28,237 nt of DNA from IMG/VR virus record IMGVR_UViG_3300033064_003754, positions 1 to 28,237 of that record; one strand, given 5' to 3'. Of the stretch, positions 6,212 to 14,048 are shown piece by piece. The notes under the pieces were generated by a model. That model was not told the origin of the DNA. It did not search any database and saw only the letters and a program-made list of their open reading frames with translations. Position numbers and translations under genes: made by a program. The DNA is from a virus. Position 1 is the first letter of the stretch, and the number at the start of each line of letters is the position of its first letter.

Positions 6212-6876
6212 GTAATCACCTCGGCGAGGGTGCCCTCGTCCCGCATCCACTTCGCGGGCACGTGCCCCGAACAGGGCCAGCGGTGCCACGTCACTTCGGG
6301 GCCCGCGATCCGCTTGGCGTGGGCAACGTCGGCCGAATCCTGGCAGGTGTGGAGGTGGTAACGGGTTCGGCCGTTCCATTCGGAGAGATCCGGCACGATG
6401 TCGAGGTGGTCGGCTGGCAATCCCGCGGTCCAGACTTTCGCGAGGGCGGCGTCGAAACGGCCATCCATGCCCCGTAGGTGCTCACGGTCCACCGTGGTCT
6501 GCGGCCCGAAAGCGTGCACGGTGTCGGCCCGAAGGTAGTGCCCGGCCCGCAGGGCCATGAAACCGCCCGCGCTCGCCCCCACCACCACGATCCGTTCGGG
6601 TTGCAGCCGTTCGAGCTCCTCGGCCACGGCTTGCAGGGTCCGGTTGAGGGCCGGGTGGCCTTCGTCGTCGAGTAGATACCACGAAACCGACAGATCCCGG
6701 ACGAACACGCGGGTCCAGTCAAGGCCCTCGGTTGCTCGGTGGAATTCCATGGGGGCCATATTGATCCCATGGCACACCCCGCCGAAAGCGAGCAGGCACC
6801 GGCTCGGGTCGTCGCCGATCTCCGTGGTCAGATCGGGGGCCCACTTCGAGGTCAGGGGATTCGCCCACTCACTCAC
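6205..6876 (-). CDS. Alpha/beta hydrolase, possible glycan or lipid esterase
   Basis: This 223-residue protein has the alpha/beta hydrolase nucleophile elbow GASAGG in VVVGASAGGFMALRAG (Ser102). A likely acid is Asp180 or Asp183 in TCQDSADVAHA, and the histidine is His205 in CSGHVPAKW, in the right order and spacing. Membership of a small lipase/acyl-esterase-like group is probable; the substrate is unknown. Being surrounded by sugar-transfer genes, it might remove or move acyl groups on a glycan. The GTG start at 6876 overlaps the previous stop by 8 bp. Confidence 0.75.
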   Translation of the reverse strand: MSEWANPLTSKWAPDLTTEIGDDPSRCLLAFGGVCHGINMAPMEFHRATEGLDWTRVFVRDLSVSWYLLDDEGHPALNRTLQAVAEELERLQPERIVVVGASAGGFMALRAGHYLRADTVHAFGPQTTVDREHLRGMDGRFDAALAKVWTAGLPADHLDIVPDLSEWNGRTRYHLHTCQDSADVAHAKRIAGPEVTWHRWPCSGHVPAKWMRDEGTLAEVITW

Positions 6877-7183
6877 ACGGCACCATTACCACCACCACGG
6901 TCGCGCCGGTCTGTTCGGGGGGCGCCCCCCTCGGGGCCAGCGGCACGATCTTGAGGGGCCCCGGCTTGCTGATCTCGATGTTGACGGGCAGCCCGGCCAC
7001 CTGGAAATCCTCGGAGGCGATTTCCACCCGGATTAGTCCGTGGATCGTGGTCAGTACCATCCGAAAGCCCACGGGAACGTGCAGGGTAGGGAACTGGTCG
7101 CCCCGAATCCCCATGATCCGCACGATCGCGCCGTCGGTTTCGATCACGGTGTGGATCCACTGCTTCGGCGGTTCATTCGGCAT
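6869..7183 (-). CDS. Unknown small beta-rich protein in the glycan island
   Basis: I do not recognise this 104-residue protein. ATG at 7183 is preferred because AAGGGAAG lies just before it; a start at 7207 would add eight residues. The sequence alternates hydrophobic and polar residues (AIVRIMGIRGDQFPTLHVPV, then GLIRVEIASEDFQVAGLPVN), as in a beta sandwich, and ends with GATVVVVMVPCE. It has no signal peptide or membrane helix. It overlaps both neighbours (sulfotransferase-like and hydrolase), so it is made with them. A small virion decoration protein or an accessory subunit are possibilities without direct evidence. Confidence 0.65.
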   Translation of the reverse strand: MPNEPPKQWIHTVIETDGAIVRIMGIRGDQFPTLHVPVGFRMVLTTIHGLIRVEIASEDFQVAGLPVNIEISKPGPLKIVPLAPRGAPPEQTGATVVVVMVPCE

Positions 7184-8021
7184 CGGCTTCCCTTTCCACT
7201 TCGTCAACCATGGCCACGGCCTCGGCCCATTCGGCGTCGGTCAGTCGGATCGGTTCGGTGCCGTGACTCTCGCTTGAATTGATCCGGTGCTGGAAATGGA
7301 CCGCGATCGAGGATTCGACGGGCTCGATCCCGCAGTGGCGGTGCACCTTTTGCACCCCAAATCGTGTATTGAGGGTCTCGAGATCCACCCGCAGCACCCG
7401 ATCTCCCCATACTTCGACGGCCCTGGCGCCGATCCGCTGGATTTCGCGCCAATACCACAGTGCGAGGGCAGCGCGGCCCGGCCGGTGCTGCTCAATCGGC
7501 TCGCCGTGGTCGCCGTGGACGGCTTCCCACGTCGGCCACGGCACCACGGCCCACGGATGATCCGGGGTCATGGAGAAATGCAGGCCACTCGGAAACAGTG
7601 ACGGGAACCCGCCGTAGCGCAGGAGCGATTCGACGGTCGGCCGAGGGGGTCGAACAAGCCAAATGCACCGGAAATCGTCCACCCCGAGGGCCTCGAGTAG
7701 ATAGGGGTGGTCCGGATGTAGGCACGATTTACACCATACGTGCGAGGCGTCGCCCCAAATGGTGATGCTGTCGAATTGTCGGCCGAGGCTCCGGTGGGCG
7801 TCGAGGGTCTTCACGGCCGCCCACGCGAGGGCGTATTCCTCGAACGGCTCGCCACGATTGAGGCGTTCGAGCAAAAACGACGGCCTCGGCTCGTGTTCGT
7901 GCTGGATCATGGCGTTGGAGCATGAGCACAGCAGTTGGGAAAGGTAGGCCGTCCCGCACCGGCCGGTTGCCACTGTGAAAACGAACCGTTCCGGGATCCT
8001 TGGGGCTAGAATTGGCATCAT
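7173..8021 (-). CDS. Sulfotransferase-like protein (PAPS-type P-loop)
   Basis: This 282-residue protein opens with FVFTVATGRCGTAYLSQLL (about 13-31). This matches the 5'-phosphosulfate-binding loop of PAPS-dependent sulfotransferases, a P-loop-like TxRxGT/S motif after the first strand. A second region, CIWLVRPPRPTVESLLRYG, fits the 3'-phosphate-binding element with its Arg and Ser. Sulfotransferases of this fold move sulfate from PAPS to hydroxyls on sugars or other acceptors; here a glycan made by neighbouring enzymes would be the natural acceptor. The start is ATG at 8021, overlapping the previous TGA; ATG 8018 or TTG 8027 are alternatives. Some proteins with this loop are kinases or have lost activity, so substrate and activity are inferred. 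Confidence 0.7.
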   Translation of the reverse strand: MMPILAPRIPERFVFTVATGRCGTAYLSQLLCSCSNAMIQHEHEPRPSFLLERLNRGEPFEEYALAWAAVKTLDAHRSLGRQFDSITIWGDASHVWCKSCLHPDHPYLLEALGVDDFRCIWLVRPPRPTVESLLRYGGFPSLFPSGLHFSMTPDHPWAVVPWPTWEAVHGDHGEPIEQHRPGRAALALWYWREIQRIGARAVEVWGDRVLRVDLETLNTRFGVQKVHRHCGIEPVESSIAVHFQHRINSSESHGTEPIRLTDAEWAEAVAMVDEVEREADAE

Positions 8022-9271
8022 TTCCAATCGACTCCCACGAAGGTCGCCCGATCCGGGTGGCCCCCTGCGATGGCGCGGTCATGCTCGCCGCGGAGGTCCA
8101 CCTCGAACCGCCCCGGGTCGGCGATGAACGCCTCGTGGTAGAGCGGGTGGTGTGCGTGGTTGGCGGTATACGACGCGGGGGCCCCGTCGGCCCGGATCGG
8201 GGCGAACGGACAGGGATCGTGGTACAGCGAGCACCGGCCGGCCAGCCGGACAGCGCGATCCGGGTCCAGCCGCATTGCCGAGAAATCGACCGGGCAGGCC
8301 AATCCAACCTCGGGCACGTCGGCGGGTCGAACCGAGGTCGTTTCCTCGCAGTCCGGACACTCGAACACGTCGGCATCGTGCCGATCGTCGGGAACGTACC
8401 AGCAACAGCTCGGCCAAAGTCGTCCGAGCAACCGGCGGGGGAACGGCTCGGCGTTGGCGCGGTGCCGAGTGCCGGCCGCGATCTCTTTGTAGAGCAACGG
8501 GGCTAGCCCCGAGGTGCAATGCACCACCCCGGTGGGCACGTCCGGGTTCGTGTAGACGGCCACCGGCCCCTGTCGAAGCTGGATCGCCGTCAGATCGCGG
8601 TCGAGCACGAGCCGGTGGCCCGCGCGCATGAGTCGGAGGCTAAATTCGATGTCTTCCTGCCCCCGGCCGCCGTCGAATGCCAGATCGTACCCGTTGACGG
8701 CGTAGAAAGCGTCGGCGGTGAACCCGACATAGCCGTATCCGTGGATCGGCCACTTCTGCCCGGCCCAATCGGCCTGGGTCATGTTCGAAACGGCAAATCG
8801 CTTGCCATCGGGCGGCACCGCATGATCCCGCGCGTCTTTCGTGGCTGGGTTCTCTTCCCACTGATACCACGCGCACGGGAACAGGTTGTAGCCGCGCATC
8901 CACCGCCACAGACGGGCCACGAAATCGGGCGGAAACCGGGTGCCGTCGTCGAGGGTGAAGATCCACGGGGCCTCGGCGTGGATCACGGAGGCGTTCTTGT
9001 GCGCCGAAATCGCGCAGCAACCGCGCTCCGTCCACCACCCGCGGGCCTCGATGTGTTTGACGGGGAACGGCGCGCGCCGGTTCGTCCAGTAATCGGGGCG
9101 GGTGGCCCACTCGGTATCGGCGATCACGAGCTCAAACGGCGGAATTTCGCCGGTTTGGGCCTCGAGTGACTCGGCGAGCACGTCGAACAGGTGCCGATCG
9201 GGCTCCCCCGGGATCGAGTTGCTCGCCCGCGCGGTGTTCATGACGAGGGACAGTTCGGGGCGAGTTTTCAC
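8018..9271 (-). CDS. GT2-type glycosyltransferase with Cys-rich C-terminal extension
   Basis: This 417-residue protein carries a GT-A type domain. TLDDGTRFPPDF (LDD at 107-109) is the metal/nucleotide-sugar-binding DXD equivalent, and GYDLAFDGGRGQEDIEFSLR (Glu206-Asp207) is the usual catalytic-base region. It is a paralogue of the next upstream gene: WW-ERG, AISA-KN, LDD, PDF and the NGYD-FDG-ED block align in order. The C-terminal part (about 290-417) is extra. It holds CPDC and further Cys (CCWYVPDD, LACPVDF, GRCSLYHDPC), which could bind zinc or an iron-sulfur cluster, or make disulfides. GTG at 9271 overlaps the previous stop in a GTGA. Donor and acceptor cannot be read from sequence. Confidence 0.8.
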   Translation of the reverse strand: MKTRPELSLVMNTARASNSIPGEPDRHLFDVLAESLEAQTGEIPPFELVIADTEWATRPDYWTNRRAPFPVKHIEARGWWTERGCCAISAHKNASVIHAEAPWIFTLDDGTRFPPDFVARLWRWMRGYNLFPCAWYQWEENPATKDARDHAVPPDGKRFAVSNMTQADWAGQKWPIHGYGYVGFTADAFYAVNGYDLAFDGGRGQEDIEFSLRLMRAGHRLVLDRDLTAIQLRQGPVAVYTNPDVPTGVVHCTSGLAPLLYKEIAAGTRHRANAEPFPRRLLGRLWPSCCWYVPDDRHDADVFECPDCEETTSVRPADVPEVGLACPVDFSAMRLDPDRAVRLAGRCSLYHDPCPFAPIRADGAPASYTANHAHHPLYHEAFIADPGRFEVDLRGEHDRAIAGGHPDRATFVGVDWK

Positions 9272-10332
9272 AGGGCGGCCCTTCGCCGAAACACCCCACG
9301 CGGCTTCGGAATCACGTCGGATCGGCCCTCGGCGCGGCGGCGGTCCCTCCACCGCTCGGTGAGGTCGAACACCGGCAACCATCCGCGGGAGTCGCTCCAG
9401 TTAGGATCGCTGGCGATCCACGTCCCCGAGTCGGGGTCGCCCGCGATCCGCTGCCAGTTGCATTCCCGCCCGGACATTTCGCACCCGCCGCTGGGAAGGT
9501 AGAACGCGCACGGCGGCCCGAATTGCCCCCACTCGTCGTCGGTGTACCCCCGCCGGTTGGCCACGATCCGCGAGCGGCCGGATCGCTGTTCGACGATCGC
9601 CTTGTGCACCCCGTTGCAACGAATATCCCGCGGAGCTCCGGGCCGGGCCACGTTGCCGGGCCCCTTGTAGGCCCTCTCGGCGATGTGGCCGTGGCAATGC
9701 TCCACCACGCGCAGGGGGAGGTGGGTTCGATACTGGCGGCCAAGCAGGCGCATCCGGGCGGAAAAGTCGGCATCCTCCAGGCACTTGGCGCCGTCGAACC
9801 CCTCGTCGTACCCGTTGATCGCGAGGGCATCGGACAGGGCGAAAGTCGAATAGCCGTAGGCCCCCTCGGGGAATCCGTAAGTGTTCACCATCCCGGCCTC
9901 GCGGCCGGCGCTGGCCTTGAAAACACCGGCCTCGTGGTAGTGCAGGATCGCCGTTGCGATGCACCCGCGTTCGTAGGCTCGCCAACACAGGCCGAGGAAA
10001 TCGGGCCCGAATTCGCAACAGTCGTCGAGCTGGATCACGAGCTCGCCGTCGGCGTGCACGATCCCGTGGTTCTTCGGGGCACTGATCGCGGTGTAGCCAC
10101 GTTCCCACCACGGCGAGGCGGGAAACGGGATCCACTTCAACATGGGGAACCCTTCGAGGGTCCACCGGCGATCGGGGTGCAAGGCGTCGATCACCACCAC
10201 GTGGAAGTCGCGGAACGTCTGGCGCTGGAGGCTCTCGAGGAACGGCGCAAACTGCCAATCATCCGGCCGCCCCACCATGGGGAAGTCGCCGCGGGCGGTG
10301 TGGTAGATGACTGTGATCCGCGGGTCTTTCAT
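9268..10332 (-). CDS. GT2-type glycosyltransferase
   Basis: This 354-residue protein has a GT-A fold. The first strand is PRITVIYHTARGDFPM; ISAPKNHGIVHADGELVIQL leads to LDD at 102-104 (metal and sugar-nucleotide binding). ALAINGYDEGFDGAKCLEDA gives the acidic Glu186-Asp187 expected for the catalytic base. A C-terminal segment with two Cys (GGCEMSGREC) and many Trp follows and may be an acceptor-binding extension. It is paralogous to its neighbour at 8018-9271. ATG at 10332 overlaps the previous gene's stop in an ATGA. Reading the pair as a tandem duplication followed by divergence fits their shared order of motifs. Substrate unknown. Confidence 0.82.
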   Translation of the reverse strand: MKDPRITVIYHTARGDFPMVGRPDDWQFAPFLESLQRQTFRDFHVVVIDALHPDRRWTLEGFPMLKWIPFPASPWWERGYTAISAPKNHGIVHADGELVIQLDDCCEFGPDFLGLCWRAYERGCIATAILHYHEAGVFKASAGREAGMVNTYGFPEGAYGYSTFALSDALAINGYDEGFDGAKCLEDADFSARMRLLGRQYRTHLPLRVVEHCHGHIAERAYKGPGNVARPGAPRDIRCNGVHKAIVEQRSGRSRIVANRRGYTDDEWGQFGPPCAFYLPSGGCEMSGRECNWQRIAGDPDSGTWIASDPNWSDSRGWLPVFDLTERWRDRRRAEGRSDVIPKPRGVFRRRAAL

Positions 10333-10925
10333 TCCTCGGCCGTTGGCCCCTTGGCGATCTCGTCGTACAGCTCGGTGGGGATCCGGCCGCGTTCGGCCTG
10401 TACCCTCGCGTCGGCTGGATGGATTGCCTTGCCGAGATCCTTCCCTCTGAACACCTTGCCGTTGAGACCCTCGTAAAGCGGGCTCGCCCGGTGCACGAGC
10501 AACACCACCACCGCGGCGCCGGTTTCGGGGTGTTCCTCGGTTGCGGCCTCCACCTCGCGCAGCGAGACCCCCTGGACAAGGAACGACGACAGGGTGCGCC
10601 GTGGCAATGCCTGGACCGCCATCCATTGCTTGTGGTCGGCGTGCATTTTCTTGAGCTCGGCGGCCATCTCCTCGCCGCCTTCGATCGCTGGCAGGGCCCG
10701 CTCGATCAAAAATCCGATGATCAGCCCGAGGGTGGATTCGGCGGTCTGGATCCGGTGGCCTTGGACCTTGACCACGCCGCCGAGACCCTGGGTTGCCTGC
10801 ATCGCGGCCGCTGCCAGTTGCCCGGCTTGATCGGCCATCTTGAAGGCTTCCACCGCAGGATCGCGGGGATTGCTGACGGACAACGGGCCACCCCGCTGCA
10901 GCCGCTTGGTCAATTCATCGGACAT
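10329..10925 (-). CDS. Unknown helical protein in the glycan island
   Basis: I do not recognise this 198-residue protein. ATG at 10925 follows GGAGGTTCGAAC and overlaps the methyltransferase end by 11 bp. Residues about 23-60 are Ala/Gln-rich helix (FKMADQAGQLAAAAMQATQG), followed by more helix (MAAELKKMHADHKQWMAVQA). A beta-like stretch, GAAVVVLLVHRASPLYEGL, sits near 136-154, and the end is charged (IPTELYDEIAKGPTAEE). It has no signal peptide, Cys motif or known catalytic pattern. The stretch around 65-80 (STLGLIIGFLIERALPAI) is mildly hydrophobic but too polar at the ends to call a membrane helix. It may be structural or a scaffold for the neighbouring enzymes. Confidence 0.65.
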   Translation of the reverse strand: MSDELTKRLQRGGPLSVSNPRDPAVEAFKMADQAGQLAAAAMQATQGLGGVVKVQGHRIQTAESTLGLIIGFLIERALPAIEGGEEMAAELKKMHADHKQWMAVQALPRRTLSSFLVQGVSLREVEAATEEHPETGAAVVVLLVHRASPLYEGLNGKVFRGKDLGKAIHPADARVQAERGRIPTELYDEIAKGPTAEE

Positions 10926-11622
10926 GTTCGAACCTCCACAACCGCACCGAAGCGGTTACCCCGGCAATTTCCTCGGGCGTCGCGGCCGATGCCCAATGGG
11001 GCGGCGGCTCGTTCCACGCCTCCCCGGTGATCTCCAGCCCTGACCGGCTGGCCATCTCCCGCAGGATGTAGGGAAAGATCGGCGTGATATGGCCGAGGCC
11101 ATCCTCGCCGAATTCGTCGGGGAACCACCGGAGCTGGCCCGACTGCCGGAACCCGTCCCGGGCGTGGGCGCTGGAAACGTCCGGGGTAGAAATCACGGCC
11201 ACGCCACCGGGGGCCAGTAGCATGGCGATCGTTCGAAGCAACCGCCACGGGTTCTCGATGTGCTCGATCACCTCGAGCCCGATCACCACGTCGAACAGCC
11301 GCGGGCCGTCGGGCCAGCCGTTGCGATCCCACTTGTCAAGGTTGGCCTCGATGTGCTCGTCGCGCCACAGTTCGGGCTGGTCGTCGTTTTCCGGCTCCCC
11401 GGCCCGGTCCACGGTCACTTTCAAGGCCCGGCCGTGGATGTAGGACGGGCCACCGGCCACCCACGGCCATGGATGCTGGCCACAACCGAGGTCGAGGATC
11501 TTGGCGGCGCCGAACGGTAGCGAATCGATCACGCTTCGATCCTCGAACGGATCCGGGAGGAAATCGAGGCCGAGGGCCAGCCGCAGGGCGGCCTCGTGCG
11601 TGCCGATGGCGTGCCCGGTCAC
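10915..11622 (-). CDS. Class I SAM-dependent methyltransferase
   Basis: This 235-residue protein has SAM-binding motif I in AAKILDLGCGQHPWPW (LDLGCG at 43-48), an acidic strand-2 end (KVTVDRAG), and the post-motif FDVVIGLEVIEHIENP with the HIE signature of Methyltransf_11/23-type enzymes. APGGVAVISTPD is motif III. Such enzymes methylate small molecules, sugars, quinones or lipids; the island context favours a sugar or glycan hydroxyl. GTG at 11622 overlaps the upstream methyltransferase stop in a GTGA. It is not clearly a copy of that neighbour beyond the shared fold. Confidence 0.85.
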   Translation of the reverse strand: MTGHAIGTHEAALRLALGLDFLPDPFEDRSVIDSLPFGAAKILDLGCGQHPWPWVAGGPSYIHGRALKVTVDRAGEPENDDQPELWRDEHIEANLDKWDRNGWPDGPRLFDVVIGLEVIEHIENPWRLLRTIAMLLAPGGVAVISTPDVSSAHARDGFRQSGQLRWFPDEFGEDGLGHITPIFPYILREMASRSGLEITGEAWNEPPPHWASAATPEEIAGVTASVRLWRFEHVR

Positions 11623-12587
11623 CGCTTCGCCTTCCGCTTGCGGCCTTTGCGCTTCGGGCCGTCGCACAAGAACAGGAACCGCGGGCCCCAGCTGGCCACC
11701 TGATCGACCAACCCGCCCGGGAACTTGTAGGGGTTGCCCCCTTCGGGGTGGACCGTCGAGGGGGCCATGCCATAGCAGAACCCGGGCCGCTCGCGGCGGG
11801 CCTGCTCGAAACGGTGCATGGCATCCCACCGCACGTGGAACCCGGCCGCGGCCAGCTGCTCGGCCCACCACGAATGGGGGCGGATGGTCACGTGCCCGGA
11901 AACGGCCTGCCACTCGCGTTCGGGCGGAACGTCCACGGCGCCGAGCTGCTCCACCCACTCGATCAGCTTCCCGCGGTCGTCGAGGTGCGGCTCGCCGGCC
12001 CACGGGCCCTTTTCCGCGCTCCATTCCTCGGCCGGCGCGGTCGGATTCGAGGTGCACACCACGAAAGCGGCCCGGCCGCCCCTGCATACCTCGGCCAATC
12101 GGTCCACCACGGCGGGCACGTCCACCTCGAACACGTGCTCGAGGAAATCGAACGCGGTAACGAGGGCGAACGACTCCGGCCAATCGGCGGGCAGCGGATC
12201 CGCGGCGAAATCGCCGCAGTGCAACCGCCCGTCGAGCTCCGGCCGGAGGGGGTTGGCCGTCGCCCATTCGGAAATGTCGACCCCGTGCACGTCGGCGATC
12301 CCGGCGTCGAGCAGGTGCACAAGCCACACCCCGGTCGAGCACGCCACGTCGAGGGCAGGCCCGGCGAGGTTCATGGGGAAGGATTCGGCGATCATGGCGC
12401 GCACGTCGGCAAACCCGCCCCACCCGTCGGCGCTGGTCCCCTGGTATTCGCACATGCGGTTGTGAAACTGCCGCCGCTGCTCGGCGGGCAGGTCACGCCA
12501 CCGCGGGTAGTCCATGCCCGGGGGCCAGTACCGGCGGCGGTGGCCTTTTTCGTAGTTTCCGGGGTCGTTGTAAATGGTATCACCCAT
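11619..12587 (-). CDS. SAM-dependent methyltransferase with extra N-terminal segment
   Basis: This 322-residue protein starts at ATG 12587 behind AAGGAAG. Residues 1-70 are a Tyr/Arg/Trp-rich segment (MGDTIYNDPGNYEKGHRRRY) seen before the Rossmann part in many glycan-cluster methyltransferases. Motif I is ALDVACSTGVWLVHLLDAG (78-96), with Asp104 ending strand 2 (GVDISEW). The CGDFAAD and VTAFDFLEHV motifs follow, as in class I enzymes. The C-terminus is basic (KRKGRKRKAKR), which could help bind nucleic acid or anionic glycan. It overlaps the glycosyltransferase upstream by 8 bp. Acting on a sugar is inferred from context; I see no DNA methyltransferase DPPY/NPPY motif. Confidence 0.82.
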   Translation of the reverse strand: MGDTIYNDPGNYEKGHRRRYWPPGMDYPRWRDLPAEQRRQFHNRMCEYQGTSADGWGGFADVRAMIAESFPMNLAGPALDVACSTGVWLVHLLDAGIADVHGVDISEWATANPLRPELDGRLHCGDFAADPLPADWPESFALVTAFDFLEHVFEVDVPAVVDRLAEVCRGGRAAFVVCTSNPTAPAEEWSAEKGPWAGEPHLDDRGKLIEWVEQLGAVDVPPEREWQAVSGHVTIRPHSWWAEQLAAAGFHVRWDAMHRFEQARRERPGFCYGMAPSTVHPEGGNPYKFPGGLVDQVASWGPRFLFLCDGPKRKGRKRKAKR

Positions 12588-13731
12588 GGAGGCTTCCTTC
12601 GTACCACCACCCGAGGTCGGCGGCGATTTGTGACCATGTGGTGGCCCGGCAGTAGGCCCGGCCAGCGGCCGCGAGTTCGTGGCGGCGCGATTTCGACTGA
12701 TACAGCCGCAGGATCGCGGCTCGCAGCCCGGCGAGGTCGCCAAACGCGAACCCCTCGGCGGCGTGGGCCTCGATCATGTCGTGATGTAGCGGCACGGCCT
12801 CGGCGATCTGCGGGCAACCGTACATGGCCGGCAATCTCAGGCGGCCGCTGGCGCTGTAGGCCGTCCATTGCGAGCAATTCACGGCCACGTCGGCGGCGCC
12901 GTACCAATACGGCAAATCCTCGAACGGCACGAACCCCACGCGGATCTCGGTGTAGTCGGCGCACCCGAAATGGGCGATCGCGGCCTCGAGTTGCTCGATA
13001 TAGGCCCCCGAGGTGCCCCACCCACCGCCGGTTGCCCCTGCGATCGCGAAATAGATCCGATCCGGATCTATCTGGCCTTCCGAAACGAGGTCATAAACTG
13101 CGGTCAGGGTGGCTTCGAGTCGTTTCCCCGACCCGATGAACCCGAGGGTGAGCAGGATGAACCGATCGGCGGGCAGGTCGAGGTGCTCGCGGGCGATATT
13201 CCGCGGCGGAGTCAAGGCTGGCGCGGGCGCCCCATGGGGGATCACCCGCATCTGCTCCAGGGGGTATCGCCAATCGTCCCGAAGAACCGAGAATCCGGCC
13301 ACGGTATGCACCATCAAACGGGCCCCGGTCGTTCGAAGGAACGGCCATAGCCACGCAAGGTGCGAAACTCCCCGATCGGTGATCGTGTGCGGGGTCACGA
13401 ATAGGCCTGCGGCCTTTTTCGTGGCTTGGAGGAACCGGAACAGGTTGTTTCGTTCCGGAAATAGCCCGAATTCGTGCTGCAGGTGCACCACGTCGGGGGA
13501 AACGGCCCGGAACGTGTCGATCAACCGGGTAGGGGCGCGGTCGGTCCGGTGCCAGCAACGGTGAACGGCGATCCCGTCGAGGTCGACCTGGGTATCCTCG
13601 CGGATTTCGTCGGATTGCTCGGCCAGCACGACCACTTCGTGGCCGAGGTCGCGTAGGGCGGCGCCGAGGTTCTCCGAATAGGTGGCGATCCCGCAGGGCT
13701 GCTGCCACGTCGTGACAAGGGCGATCTTCAC
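12580..13731 (-). CDS. GT4-like (GT-B fold) glycosyltransferase without a clear EX7E motif
   Basis: This 383-residue protein starts at GTG 13731, in a GTGA overlap with the zinc-ribbon gene. The N-terminal half has the GT4 glycine loop (CGIATYSENLGAALRDLGHE) and PDVVHLQHEFGLF, near-diagnostic for GT4 members. The C-terminal half has MRVIPHGAPAP and LLTLGFIGSGKRLEATLTA (donor phosphate-binding G-x-K region). Where other GT4 enzymes have EX7E, this one reads NCSQWTAYSASGRLRLPAMY with no glutamate in place. Either it binds the donor differently or it has altered activity. The other GT4-type enzyme at 5192-6211 keeps the motif. It is the first enzyme gene of the island. Confidence 0.82.
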   Translation of the reverse strand: MKIALVTTWQQPCGIATYSENLGAALRDLGHEVVVLAEQSDEIREDTQVDLDGIAVHRCWHRTDRAPTRLIDTFRAVSPDVVHLQHEFGLFPERNNLFRFLQATKKAAGLFVTPHTITDRGVSHLAWLWPFLRTTGARLMVHTVAGFSVLRDDWRYPLEQMRVIPHGAPAPALTPPRNIAREHLDLPADRFILLTLGFIGSGKRLEATLTAVYDLVSEGQIDPDRIYFAIAGATGGGWGTSGAYIEQLEAAIAHFGCADYTEIRVGFVPFEDLPYWYGAADVAVNCSQWTAYSASGRLRLPAMYGCPQIAEAVPLHHDMIEAHAAEGFAFGDLAGLRAAILRLYQSKSRRHELAAAGRAYCRATTWSQIAADLGWWYEGSLHG

Positions 13732-14048
13732 GGGATCGGTTTCCAGCTGGGCAGCCCGACCCGGCCACTCCTGCATTTCGCGCACTCTTCGTCGTCCCCG
13801 CTGTCGAAGAAGTCGCAGTTGTAGCAAAACTGCGTGATTCCTGGGCCTTCGCGGCCATCGCCGGCCGGCACGGGCCGTTGGGATGTGTCGGCCGGGGCGC
13901 TGTGGCGCTGGCTATGGCGATCGAGGTGTTCGTCGAGGATTCGCCGGATCAACTCCGGCGCGCGCACGTCGAGGCGGGCGGCCTCGGCCACGATCCACGC
14001 CTCCTGGCGTGGGGTGAGGTTGAACATTCGGCGGAGGTATCGTGACAC
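13728..14048 (-). CDS. Small zinc-ribbon protein with ribbon-helix-helix-like N-terminus
   Basis: This 106-residue protein has two parts. Residues 8-44 (MFNLTPRQEAWIVAEAARLD, then ELIRRILDEHLD) resemble a ribbon-helix-helix or Arc-like DNA-binding fold. Residues 75-92 hold CYNC and CAKC (Cys75, 78, 89, 92; CX2C-X10-CX2C), a four-cysteine zinc ribbon. The two are joined by a flexible Ser/Pro/Gly linker. It is the first gene after the promoter-like sequence at 14058-14086, where a 9-mer is repeated, so it could be a regulator of its own unit. GTG at 14048 is very close to the predicted transcription start, so translation may be nearly leaderless; ATG at 14027 is an alternative. The RHH call is by pattern only. 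Confidence 0.68.
   Translation of the reverse strand: MSRYLRRMFNLTPRQEAWIVAEAARLDVRAPELIRRILDEHLDRHSQRHSAPADTSQRPVPAGDGREGPGITQFCYNCDFFDSGDDEECAKCRSGRVGLPSWKPIP

Noticed and set aside
10915-12453. A 512-codon minus-strand frame upstream of and including the methyltransferase at 10915-11622
   Set aside because: Only the last 235 residues have methyltransferase motifs. The rest is Arg/Gly-rich shadow of the other methyltransferase; the true start is GTG 11622.
11469-13139. A 556-codon plus-strand frame opposite the methyltransferases and glycosyltransferase
   Set aside because: It covers three well-supported minus-strand genes with catalytic motifs, and ends in Arg/Ser/Pro-rich low-complexity sequence.
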